Part shown: piece after piece, positions 10,109 to 20,462 of the stretch
How positions within the stretch are numbered: position 1 is the stretch's first letter
Layout: each line of letters starts with the position of its first letter
DNA from: Locusta migratoria
Lineage: Eukaryota > Arthropoda > Insecta > Orthoptera > Acrididae
Direction of reading: 5' to 3'
NCBI GenBank assembly: GCA_026315105.1
Contig: CM048750.1
Location: forward strand, 259,337,151-259,401,150
Length of the DNA stretch: 64,000 nucleotides
The notes under the pieces: generated by a model
Databases searched by the model: none
What the model saw: the letters and a program-made list of their open reading frames with translations, nothing else
Told to the model about the DNA's origin: nothing
Program-made: the position numbers and the translations under genes

Positions 10109-11327
10109 GGCCGGTATTACACTATCAAATTTTCTTTGACAAAGATTTTTTGTCAAAGAAAATTGGATAGTGTAATATGGAACTTTGGTCAAAGTTGCCT
10201 TTCGTCAAAAATTCTTTGATCAAATCTAGCAGCTCACCGTAGATTTGATCAAAGAAGGCGTTCGTCTTACGTTAACTGTGGTGAGAAATATGACCGCTTT
10301 AAGCGCTAGCATCGCTGTAGCAGTTTTTGACGTACTGTTTGAAAACATAACCGCGTAATTCGTATTGCGTGTCGTCGCAACAACTAAATTTATGCAGTTG
10401 TATAAGGTTGATTATAAAAACCGGCTGCACCGAGCCGAAAGCTAGATAATTGCGGTATTCATTAGCGATCAACTGAGTACTGTTTGCACGGCAGACGACG
10501 TAAAAATGAAAATTAATTGTCTCTGCACCAGTTTTGCAGCGGAGAAAGCAAAAGTACATAATGACACTAATTCACTACATATATTTAGCCAGACAAATGC
10601 TATTTACACGATACATAATACGCAAAATATAAATGTTTCAAAAGTTTTTTTTACTACAATATTTAGAGCAGAACACCACTGCAGAAGCAAGCCAAGCGTC
10701 ACCATTGTCAGTCTTCCAAACGACGAGAAGAACCGTTTTCGAGTGGTACAGCGGCTCTCGCCTCAGGTGTATCGGGTAATGCAGCCTAATATTACATATT
10801 TGTAGGAAACGACGAAGTACTTTGACAAGCTACACTGTAGATGTCTATTATGATTAAGAAAAGAACTTCACATTTTTTTTTTTTTTTCAAATGTGTCTTA
10901 AGAGTACAGCTTAAATTGTTGTGAGTGAACAAGGAGCGATGATATGAACAGTCTAGCTAGAAAAAGTACTTCGCTCCAAACATCAGATGTTAGGCCTTAT
11001 TATACGATACACCTGAGGCGAGAGCCACGGTACAAATAAAAACGGGTTCTGTGAATAAAGGCACGCTTCCAGATGTCTAGTCGTTGCAATTGTTGTACGC
11101 GTACATGCAATCTAAGTGTATAAGTAGATATTTGTAATCTATGTAATCAACAACTAAGGTTAATAACAAATATTCATCCGCCATTTTCAATGCACTGTGA
11201 CAGATTCTTTTTGTCAAAGAAAATTTGATAGTGTAATGTCACCATTTCACTACGTCAAAGATTCTTTGTCAAAGAATATTTGACAAAGATTCTTTGTCAA
11301 AGAAAATTTGATAGTGTAATACCGGCC
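10109..11327. mobile_element. 1.2-kb MITE with TAA duplication (PIF/Harbinger-type)
   Basis: TIRs begin GGCCGGTATTACACTATCAA at 10109 and end with the complement at 11327. TAA is present on both sides (10106-10108, 11328-11330). The termini carry repeated TTCTTTGTCAAAGAA palindromes. An internal inverted pair of about 60 bp (10730-10789 and 10993-11052, around GGCTCTCGCCTCAGGTGTAT) may be a second nested foldback. No transposase is present. The superfamily is inferred from the 3-bp TAA duplication. Confidence 0.75.
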
Positions 11328-11872
11328 TAACGGAAAGGAAGGCGGAGGGCAAAAGAAGCCGAATGCCAGTGCCAGTAAGATTAACAAGGCCTCTACGCCC
11401 CTACGGAAAGTCTGGCCGTCCTTCTCCCGTCGCTTGCCGACGTCTGCATTTCGTGACTGGGTAAATTCTAGTTATTTTCAGCCTTACATCGCATGTTTCG
11501 CTTTGAAACTAATAGTGCTCTGCTTTCGGTTGTAATTTTTTTCGAGCTAATGAGGGAAACCTTGTAGACATCCCCCCTGAATTGAGAGGAAAGCTAAAAT
11601 ATGTATTATAAAAAGTCAAGCAGGATTCTTCGCTACTGAATGTCTAAACGCGTAGTTTCGTTGCATTGCCCTGCTATGCGCACGTACTTTATCAGACTAC
11701 AGTACTGATTTGCTTGTTAGGACTATCTGTACGAAGTCTGAAGCGCGGAGCAGTTCTCTCTATACAACATTGATCTCTATACTGCCTGGATGTTTAGCTG
11801 TCTCAACGTGCCAAGTCCCACCATATCGCAAAGATTAAGTTATAAATCTGAAAGAGGTTTTCAATTAAAATT

Positions 11873-11935
11873 TGTGCCATAGCCGGGATTCGAACCCGGG
11901 ACCTCCTTACTACGCAAGTGCTATAACATCACACG
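11873..11935 (-). repeat. tRNA-like sequence (SINE head remnant)
   Basis: The minus strand shows an excellent B box GGTCCCGGGTTCGAATCCCG followed by GCTATGGCACA, and a degraded A-box region (GTTATAGCACTTGCGTAGTA). The 5' acceptor half does not pair, so it is not a functional tRNA gene. Confidence 0.6.
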
Positions 11936-13040
11936 AAGACAAAATATGTCTCTGGACATTGATTTCTTCTTTGATCAATTTTATCTCTGAGAAATGTTTT
12001 TATTGTAGAGCTCATGTTTTATGTCACTTAAAACAGGGGAAAACGCCCCGTGGTTTTGCCGTGATGTACAGTGCTTTAAAAGAGAGAAACCATTAAAAAT
12101 TCAGGTTTCAGATATCTGATTATTAGTGTATTAGTATCTACTCAAGAAAGTATACCGTTTGAAAGTACATCTCACTGTGTTTCGTTTCTAGGCAAATTAC
12201 AACATAGCTTCTACGAAATGCTACCAGAACATTAAAAGAAATTGCGTTTGGATTCTGCTGAAATAGGACATTAAAGTATAGCACACATTAGGCCTAATAT
12301 ATTTAACAAAACTGTCAACTCGTCCAAATAACTGTATAACCAAAATCTGTAACACGCTATTCTAGAAAAGGAAAAAACCAAAGGAAGACAGCACAATAAG
12401 TAACGAAAGATGTTTGGATGTAGAAACAAAAGGTTGTTTTGCATAACGCGGATTTAACCACACAGTTCTACATCCAGTTTATACAGAAACTACTGCTATA
12501 CAACCTAGATATATAGAGGTCTTCAGTTACCACTGACCGCTCCTAGTACCATTGTTGAGAAAAACCCGTTAATAAAGATACAGCCCATTGGTTTTTGATT
12601 GTCGAATTCTTGTGATGAAGTCTGAGTCACTTTATTGAGGATACTTGACCGTGCAAATTGGACAGTTAGGACGATCCTCAAAGTGTGACTTATTGTCATT
12701 TTATGTTGAACTGTTACATTCATTTCAGTTCTAAAAGTCATTGTTTGATTTTCTCTCTTTGAATGTGAGAATCTGCCGACTTCATAATCATTGTCTATTA
12801 CGAAAAATAAAAAAAAATGTTGTAAACAATATTACTATGTTAAAGCAAGTCATTTGTCATTGAGTCATAACTCAGTATCAAGAAACATAAATCTGGACGT
12901 TCTGAGTCCAAACTCATTCACATCTGTTAAGTGCAAAAAGCCAGTTTGCAACGTGATTTACTTTTAACTCAATAAGTTAATTCTACAAAAGGAAGGAGAC
13001 CAAGCACTTAACTGTTTGTGGTGGCAAAGAGTGGATTCCA
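11936..13040. other. no recognisable feature
   Basis: AT-rich. Short open frames at 12523 (-) and 13083/13163 (+) have no motif I recognise. Confidence 0.5.
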
Positions 13041-13095
13041 TAGTCCAATATTACACTAACAAATTTTCTTTGGCAAAGATCTTTGATGTGGCGCA
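13041..13095. repeat. diverged end of the 10109 MITE family
   Basis: AATATTACACTAACAAATTT followed by TCTTTGGCAAAGATCTTTG matches the MITE terminus with a few changes. No partner end is found downstream, so this is a fragment. Confidence 0.5.
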
Positions 13096-13692
13096 AAACG
13101 AGGTATTACAATGTCATCAAATACTACGTCAAGGCCCCTACAAAACTTCTGACGCTGCTTAAGTGGTCTGCAGTTTCAAGTTCTGTAATTACAATAGCTG
13201 TACATTTGGAAGAGGAAAAAATGGAGAAAGCAAACTTATTAACGAATGCCCTCCAAAACAGTTTGAATTAAATTACTGTGACGTTAAGCCACAGGAAAAA
13301 TGGCTCATGGAGGGGCATCAAAAGTGGATTGCAACTTTTCTATTGTTTCGAATTGCTGATACGGACTATTTTCCTGGTACAATGTTTTCTGAGACAGTAA
13401 TTACTCAGTTACATCCAATTAACTGGTGGAATATAATGGAAATCACAACAACATAAAGTTACCAACTGGTTTTATTAGTTTTGTAAAAAGACATTTCTTG
13501 CCTTCCAGCACTAAATCCATTGAAAGGATATTCTCCACGTAAGGACTTCGAAACAATTTAAATTTAGGAGAAAGATATTAGAAAAATGAACAAGTTTCTG
13601 CGTTCTTTTCAAACAGAGTAAATTGTATGTTCCTCACAATGAAAAATTACTTTTTTACTGTGTTAACTTTATTAGATTTAAAATAATTATTT

Positions 13693-14876
13693 TCAAATGT
13701 TCAAATGTTTGTAAATCTATCGAACCAAACTGCATGGTCATCAGTTCTTAGCTTACAAACTACTTAAACTAAGGTAAACTAACCTTAGGACGAACACACA
13801 CTCACCCATTGTAATATTTCTAGCTTAAAGCTTAAGTTCTCAGTATTGCTTCAGTGCAGCCGGTTAGGACCAGGAGGCGACAGATGGTAAAAGCTGGTGA
13901 GAACCACGACAGGTGGTACAACAGGTCGGATTCTCATGGGAAAGAGCACTGGCAAATGTCACCGAATTCTAGGGAAGTTCCCGAGCGGCAGGCACTGGAC
14001 GCCGATTGGCTGTAGCACTGGCGGTCACGCGGCAAAACGCGTTCATATTTTTATTAATAATTAATAAAGTAATATATTCAAAGTCAAACTCAATTTAGAA
14101 ACACCCATCAAAGCCAAGCTATACCCTGAGTTGGTAAAACATTAATTGCTAAAAACAAAAACAGTTAATAAAAAACGGACGATGCACGGCAGCCGTGTTT
14201 GCGCGCCAAATTATAGAGCGAAGGCAGCATTGCACCGAGCCGCCACACTTCAGTTCAGAACAGGCACTCAGAAGAGTAACAAGTGACTTCAGTACGCGCA
14301 CTCGGTGGAGTAACATGCATACGTAGGCGGTCATAAAACATTCTTTAATCATCTTAGATCAAGGCTAAATGACTTTGTATTTACTTTCAGTTAAGAAAAT
14401 GTGTGTCAAGTGGATATTATGCAGTTTTCTGGTTTTCTGCTGACTTTAAATAAATCAGTTGGCATCCCGATTTCGAAGGACTTAAGTTTTATTCAGTAAT
14501 TAGATCAGTTCCTGCCAATAGTATAATAATTTCAGCCACATTCTAGAACACCGACCTGCGTGCTATCATCTGCGTGAGGACATCTATAGAAGACGTCAGG
14601 TTGGTGAACTTTCAGAGTTTCTACTCCTCACACAGTGCAGTGGAGAGTTACTACAACCCTCGCGTACACTGTCATTGCGGTACAAACGCAAACTGTTGTG
14701 CGTCATTCATGGCAACATGGAGGAGAAAAGGAAATGATACAGACCGGTTTAGCACATACCCCCTGTAGACATTTTCCCGTTGTACCACGCCCCAAGGAGG
14801 ACTAACATCCGACGGCGAGCAATCGCGCACTCCACAGCGAGGCGCCTTAGACCGCTAGGCTACTCCACCGCGGCAA
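13693..14876 (-). repeat. tRNA-derived SINE interrupted by a 1-kb insertion
   Basis: The SINE tail lies at 13693-13809 (TTCAAATGTTTGTAAATCTA ... CACACACTCACCCA). The tRNA-like head lies at 14792-14876 (GGAGGACTAACATCCGACGG ... CTACTCCACCGCGG). Joined, the halves give the usual minus-strand SINE order, so the interval between them is an insertion. Confidence 0.7.
13811..14787. mobile_element. about 980-bp insertion, possible solo LTR
   Basis: Starts TGTAATATTTCTAGC right after the SINE tail and ends near CCCGTTGTA before CCACGCCCCAAGG. The flanks CCAT (left) and CCAC (right) could be a 4-bp duplication. There is no coding potential. TTAATAAAG and AAATAAATC resemble polyadenylation signals. 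A TG start and no internal TIR favour a solo LTR, but no convincing CA end is visible. Confidence 0.4.
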
Positions 14877-14924
14877 TAATTATTATAATAAATGTTAATA
14901 AAATAGATTGTTGTGCCTAAATTA

Positions 14925-16466
14925 CAGGGTGTCCAGAAAAGGGCTCCCTGATTTCAAAATTAAATATATCGTAAACAAAGATCGATAGAGGAATGCAGTA
15001 AACGGTATGTTTATTGTGAAAGCTGTAAGAAGTTTATACAGCAGTTTGAAATAATAGTTACAAAAGCTGCTACCAGATGGCGCTGTACGCCGTACAGCTC
15101 ACATCAGTATACATAAGTGAAAATCATATGAAAACACTATTTGCAAACAATCACATCACAATGTTTTCAAAATGTTCACCATTGCCACTACAGAGGTGGC
15201 GCAAACGAAGAATGAAATTCGCCATCACATTTCGTAGTGTCTCAACCAAAATGGATTCACATGCCACAGAGATCGCCGATTCAAGCTCGTCCAGCGTGGC
15301 GGGATGCTTCGGGTAGACCATGTCTTTCACTGTGCCCCACAAACAAAAAGTCACAGGGAGTCAAATCCGGCCAATATGGAGGCCAATCCATGGCTGCACC
15401 AGTAAATTTGGGATATTCCAAAGCGATGACTATTCCCGAAGTATTCCTCGAGAAAGCGAAACACTTGTTCGGTCCGATGTGGTCGGGCTCCATCTTGCGT
15501 AAAGCATTCAGTACATGGTCGATCCTCTAACGCTTGCTGTGTGGCGACAAATTGTTCCAAAATTGCAACGTAGCGTGCACCAGTGACCGTTTCTCGAATG
15601 AAAAAAGGGCAAATAATGCCTCTGCTGCACACTGCAGCCCACACAGTAACTTTAGGAGATTACAGGGGTTTCACTTCACACCAATATGGCTTTTCGTAAC
15701 CCCAAAATCGCCAGTTCTGCTTATTCACGTATCTATTCACGTGGAAGTGTGCTTCATCTGTAAACCAGATGCAGCCAACATCAAATCCTTCACTATCAAT
15801 CATTGTGAGCATATGATTAAGGAAAGGCAACCCTTTGTTGCACAGCTCATACGGGTATGGCCTGGTGCGTTTGAATTTTGAATGGAAACATTGTAGGCTT
15901 TTGCTCAGTATTTTCTGCGTCAAACCAGTCAATTCTACGGACGAATGACATTGGTTTTCGCTGAATAATTCCAGAAACTGTTGCGATATTTTCAGGCGTA
16001 ACTGCGGTTTGCTTGCGGCCAACATGCCCCAATAGCAGTTACGCTGCCTGTTCGTTTAAATTTTGCGAAGAGCGTACGAATGGTTTACTCATCGGGTCCT
16101 TTTGGAACATTATATCGTGCTTGAAAACTTCGCCTTGTTGCCATAGGACTCTTCTAACCAGTGGTACTCTAGCACCAGAAAAAACGCGTTGTTCAATGGA
16201 GTACATGGTTTTAATCTCTTCCTTCGGTACGCTAACCTTTCACGTTTCAATAGTGGAACTGATCGCTCTGGGCTTCGGATCACTATTTATACTAGGCATT
16301 ACGAATGGCGATTGCAGCGCCATCTGTTAGCTTTTGTAACTTATTTCAAAGTTCTGTATAAACTTTGTACAGCTTTCACAATAAACATACCGTTTACTGC
16401 ATTCCTCTATCTTTGTTTTCGAGATATTTAATTTTGAAGTCAGGGAGTCCTTTTCTGGACACCCTG
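14925..16466 (-). mobile_element. mariner-like element with about 150-bp TIRs
   Basis: Termini CAGGGTGTCCAGAAAAGG at 14925 and its complement ending at 16466 are flanked by TA (14923-24, 16467-68). The inverted repeats continue for about 150 bp (14925-15082 versus 16316-16466). The minus-strand transposase is broken by frameshifts. An N-terminal HTH-like part is at 16270-16070, then FTDEAHFHVNRYVNKQNWRF (first Asp) near 15750, QDGARPHRTEQVFRFLEEYF (second Asp) near 15450, and PDLTPCDF (third Asp) near 15365. Spacing between the second and third Asp looks clearly longer than mariner's 34. Spelled in different frames, so inactive. Confidence 0.85.
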
Positions 16467-17228
16467 TATGACACCTCTTAAGTTTCAATTTGGGTCATTA
16501 AATCTTCGTATGTGTGTATTAAGTTTTATTGGGTTTGTGTTTTTAAACGGGTTATCCTTTAAAAAGTTTTTATTTTGGTCGGGTTAAATTATAAAAACCC
16601 TGCCTGGTACACGCGACACTACAGTAGCCAAGGCGTCCCGTCGCTTGGTCGTGAATATGGTTATATACACAGCCGCCGTCATTGACCTCGCTGGGCCATG
16701 ACGTGGTTGCGGCTGATGCAGGCGCCAGCCAAGTTGTCCCAGCGAGACAAATCGATGTGAGCAGGAGGAAAGCGACCGCCACTGACAGGTCAGCTCTGGC
16801 GCCCAGACGTCAGGCACGGATCGAAGCGACGCCGACGGCACCGGGCGATGACCAGCCTGCGTCCTTGAGTGAGATGCAGCGTTTAACTGACACTTCGTGT
16901 ATCGATTTGCAGCCCAGTAGGTGGAGATGTGCGCAACGCGTGATGCTGAGGCTAGCCTAGGCTGGCAGACACGTAACGTGCGGCCACAGTTTAACATACT
17001 CTTATGTCATATGGCGACCCTTCGAGCATATACGTACCTTCTTTTCCCTCTTTTATACAAAAAATGCATTTTAGGTGCCTACGACGTGCCCCGGTATAAC
17101 GCTCCTGCAATGATATATATATTCAATTTATGCAAATTAAATGCAGTGGCAAATTTTGTAGAGCTATATTTGGGGATTAACAGTACAGAGTAAATTTTAG
17201 AAACTTACTCTTTACAGCATGTCTGCAG
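16467..17228. other. GC-rich stretch, no supported gene
   Basis: 16580-16980 is GC-richer than its surroundings and shows open frames on both strands (up to 137 codons, minus). The translations are low-quality, Arg/Ser/Pro-rich sequence without motifs. The opposing-strand openness suggests composition rather than coding. Confidence 0.4.
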
Positions 17229-17975
17229 TAGACTTGCGCATAATATTTCTCGATCGGGAGCGCTCACTTTACCTCTGCCGCCAACTAGTTCGTTGTTTTA
17301 GTTCGTCCGATCCCAGTAACGGCTGAGCGGCGCGGCGTGGTCTGCGCATGCAGGTGGAGGGAGAAGTTTCCCCACCGAGCTGCTTCATGCGCTTGCTGCT
17401 TGAGCCGCTAACGGTATCACGCAAACCGAAAGAAACAGTTTGTGGTTAATTTATCGCGTTTAAGTTTAGAGTTCTCTATATCTTGGGCATTATGGAATTT
17501 ATTAGTCAGATATTGCAGAGTGCAGAATACTTCAAAGAAGAAATTTTGTAGCACTGAACTACGTAAACTAGCAAGCAGACGCTCACCTCGAAATGGCACT
17601 CATCGGCAGAAGGCAAACGCATGATTTTTAATTCTGTTCGCGACCTATCGCGCATATTTTAGTTCGCCACCGGTAGCTCTCCTTTTAGTTCGCAGCCCGG
17701 CCGCGAAGTAGGTCGCTCTTTTTAGTTCGTCTACTCGTTGTGGCTTTTGCTACCGCTACTAAAACTACAGCTGAGCTGCATCTCAGTTCGAAATGACGGT
17801 AACTGGCAGAAGGGAATCGCGATTCTGCGCGCTCTCGCGTCCTCTCGCTGTTCCCCGTCATTCTTCGGAAAAGGAGCGGACGAACTAAGAGGCGAGGGAT
17901 CTGCGAACTAGTTCGCGTAGTTCGCCTCTGGGGTCGCTCTTCCGAACTAGTTCCTTCGCGAACTACACGAGACTA
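17229..17975. mobile_element. 747-bp hAT-like MITE with 8-bp duplication
   Basis: A perfect 8-bp direct repeat GTCTGCAG at 17221-17228 and 17976-17983 brackets a segment starting TAGACTTGCGCAT and ending CGAGACTA (TIR TAGNCT...). Inside are many subterminal copies of TTAGTTCG / GAACTAGTTCG in both orientations, as hAT elements often have. No transposase is present. The duplication and motif clusters are seen; the superfamily is inferred. Confidence 0.75.
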
Positions 17976-18259
17976 GTCTGCAGCTCCATGACATTACAAA
18001 TGAAACTACTGTTTCCTCTGTAGCACTTGCATTTATACCAAATACCTTTCCTTCTGAAACAAATGAGAAGTGATCAGACATGTAAAGCCAATGACAGAAG
18101 AAACTACGCTCACTTCCTTGGAATAAAAAGTCTCAAACATTTATTTTGAGCCATGTAATACTTAGCTCAACGAGCATCTCGACGTATACCCTCTCTTTTG
18201 TGAGACTGGAAATATGTAAACAATTGACTTGCTTGACGAAAGTGACTAATTTACTATAC

Positions 18260-19302
18260 GAGTGATTCCGAAAGTACGGGTCGAGGCCCACCAGTGGGTC
18301 GTCAGAAGATTTTTAGAATATCCGACTGTAAAGTATCAGTATTTCAAGAGGAAGGCTTTATAATCTGAAAAGTTATCAAAAAAATAAAATAAATAAATAA
18401 AAAATAAAAAAATAATGGGGCTAATAACATACTCAGGGCGATATGAGAACAGCAGTCTTAGGATTTGATAGTTATTGAAATACCGCAATGCAGTCTTCCA
18501 CTTGTGACAAATAGCTATGAGTCAATCGTTGCTGTAGTTGAAACAACCTATTTTCGAGGTTCAGCAACTGCACTAATATATGAAACTATTATCTGATTAT
18601 CAACTGTTGAAAATGGGGGAAGACGGAAGAGAAAAATGCCACGTACTGCATGGAAGAATGACATCAAGGATGATGAAGTGACCTTGGGCCTGAGAAAAGG
18701 AGGAACTACTGCAGAAGCAAAGAACAGAGACCTGGAAGAGGAATGTAGAGAACGCGTATTCGCACCCGAGGAACAAGGAGATCGACTGTCGAAAATCAGA
18801 TACGTTGTTATAATAGTTGATTTAGCCTGACTGTGGGATCGTGCATTATTTGCTTGTTTAGTGTGTGTACTGTGTATGTCTCTTAATGGCACTGTTTCTT
18901 GTTATATAACAAATTCGTGTTTAGCCAGCAATCTTACACTATTACAACTGTCAGAATTAAGCTTATTCAAGAACTCTTAAGGACTCAAGCACGCCATTTA
19001 CAACTACTTTTTCATTTGAGCGAGCATTTTTATGTTTCTTTGAACAAGTTTAAGAAACGATCTTTGCGTGGAAGACTATTTGCGCCAACAATTTACAAAC
19101 TTCTATCCGAATACGAAAGGTTTAAAGAACACTTCTACTCAAAGACAAATCTCACCGAGTTTTACATTTAATTTGTATTACAAATTTATTAATGGACAGC
19201 AATAGTATTTCTTTTCTTTAATAATATTCCCGTGATCACTAGGTCGTGAAATTTTTTCAGAAATATTATGGGTCCCGTTACCAAAAAGTCTGGAAACCAC
19301 TG
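18260..19302. mobile_element. hAT-like element (Charlie-type ends), internal deletion
   Basis: The left end GAGTGATTCCGAAAGTACGG is followed by GGCCCACCAGTGGGTCG. The right end reads GGGTCCCGTTACCAAAAAGT, then CTGGAAACCACTG. These are the familiar hAT terminal phrases (consensus CAGTGGTTCCC). Flanking 8-mers TACTATAC (18252-18259) and TACTACAC (19303-19310) match at 7 of 8. A 90-codon open frame at 18899 has no recognised domain. The interior contains a LINE scrap. Confidence 0.65.
18606..18790 (+). pseudogene. LINE polymerase C-terminal scrap
   Basis: Translation RKMPRTAWKNDIKDDEVTLG then TAEAKNRDLEEECRERVF. It resembles the C-terminal GRPRTRW..D......A.DR..W motif of endonuclease/RT LINEs. 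It is short and isolated inside the hAT-like element. Confidence 0.5.
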
Positions 19303-20388
19303 TACTACACAACCACAAAAATGTGGCACTTTGCTTCCAAGCACGATGAATACTGTTACGACCGACAATTACTGTGCAATTGTCAGTGCCAATAACTAAG
19401 TCGCGCTTAACTAGTGTACTGTGCCCTCAATGCGCTGTAATTATCAGCCAGATTTTGTTTAAGAGCGTTGCACACGTGTTCATGTTCAAATATGACATTT
19501 CATTCTGAAAAATACAGCGCGGAACTGTATATGTTGGCGGCGTTACGATTTCCGTTCGGTAATTGTTGGAGGCTGGAGCCATCTTTCCATGAATGACTAG
19601 TAAATACACAAGGATTCGTTTTTCACTGTTTTAATATGCCAGAAAGATCGTATCACCGCACACTCCACTACAGAGTTTAAATTTGATTCCGACCCAAACT
19701 TAACCACATACCTCCTCCAGCTATGCAGTCAGAAAATCCAGTTGTACGGGAGATCAAAAACTGGAAAAATTCCACCTCTTTTCGCGGAGACATTTCGAGC
19801 CTCAGAAACGGAAGGCTTCGCTTTCGTCACCTACCTCTGGAAACCGCAAGAATGTTAGTCGGCAACGGCTTTTAATACGGATGACTACTGGAGACGCACA
19901 TTGCAGGCAAATGGTACGACGGAACAACTTACGATACCGTGCAGATCATCCAGGTCACGTGACTTAACTGCCACAAAAGATGTGATCAGTTCTAAGACGA
20001 ATAAGAACACTGGGAGGTGTGCCGACTGTACAAGTGTAAAAGGAAGTTGTGGCTAAGGCGCTGTAGAGCAGAATGTACTTGTGTACAGGAGGACAAAAAA
20101 TGTCAACACCTTAAGACATTTATTACGTCAGTAAGCAACTGGCCCAATATTCGGTTAAAGAACAGCTGCATCTCACTGAGGAGCAAATTCGTGAATTATC
20201 TTCATATTTTCCAAGAATGTTGTGCCAAAGCACCTGCCAATTACATGCGGGAGCTGTAAATCTGGTCCTCGCTTTCTGCTCTAAAACTGCCCATAACGGT
20301 TCATATATTTTCAGGCATGGAGATTTTGCTGCCCAGGGGAGATTATACAGCATCAGAAAATTATTAAAGTACAACCGATTCTTTTTGG

Positions 20389-20390
<2 letters not shown>
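19303..20390. other. no recognisable feature
   Basis: Small open frames only (for example 20017 plus, 20123 minus), with no motif, TIR or tRNA. Confidence 0.45.
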
Positions 20391-20450
<60 letters not shown>

Positions 20451-20462
20451 TGGGGGGGGGGG
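20391..20462. repeat. (GT)n microsatellite followed by G run
   Basis: About 29 GT units at 20391-20449, then TGGTGGGGGGGGGG. The 108-codon frame through it is an artefact of the repeat. Confidence 0.95.

Noticed and set aside
13083..13456. Possible Harbinger transposase or partner protein next to a MITE-like end
   Set aside because: The end at 13041 matches the MITE family, but the downstream frames show no DDE or Myb-like motif I can point to.
16584..16997. A 137-codon minus-strand frame in a GC-rich stretch
   Set aside because: Open frames occur on both strands there, the sequence lacks motifs, and stop-poor frames are expected at this base composition.
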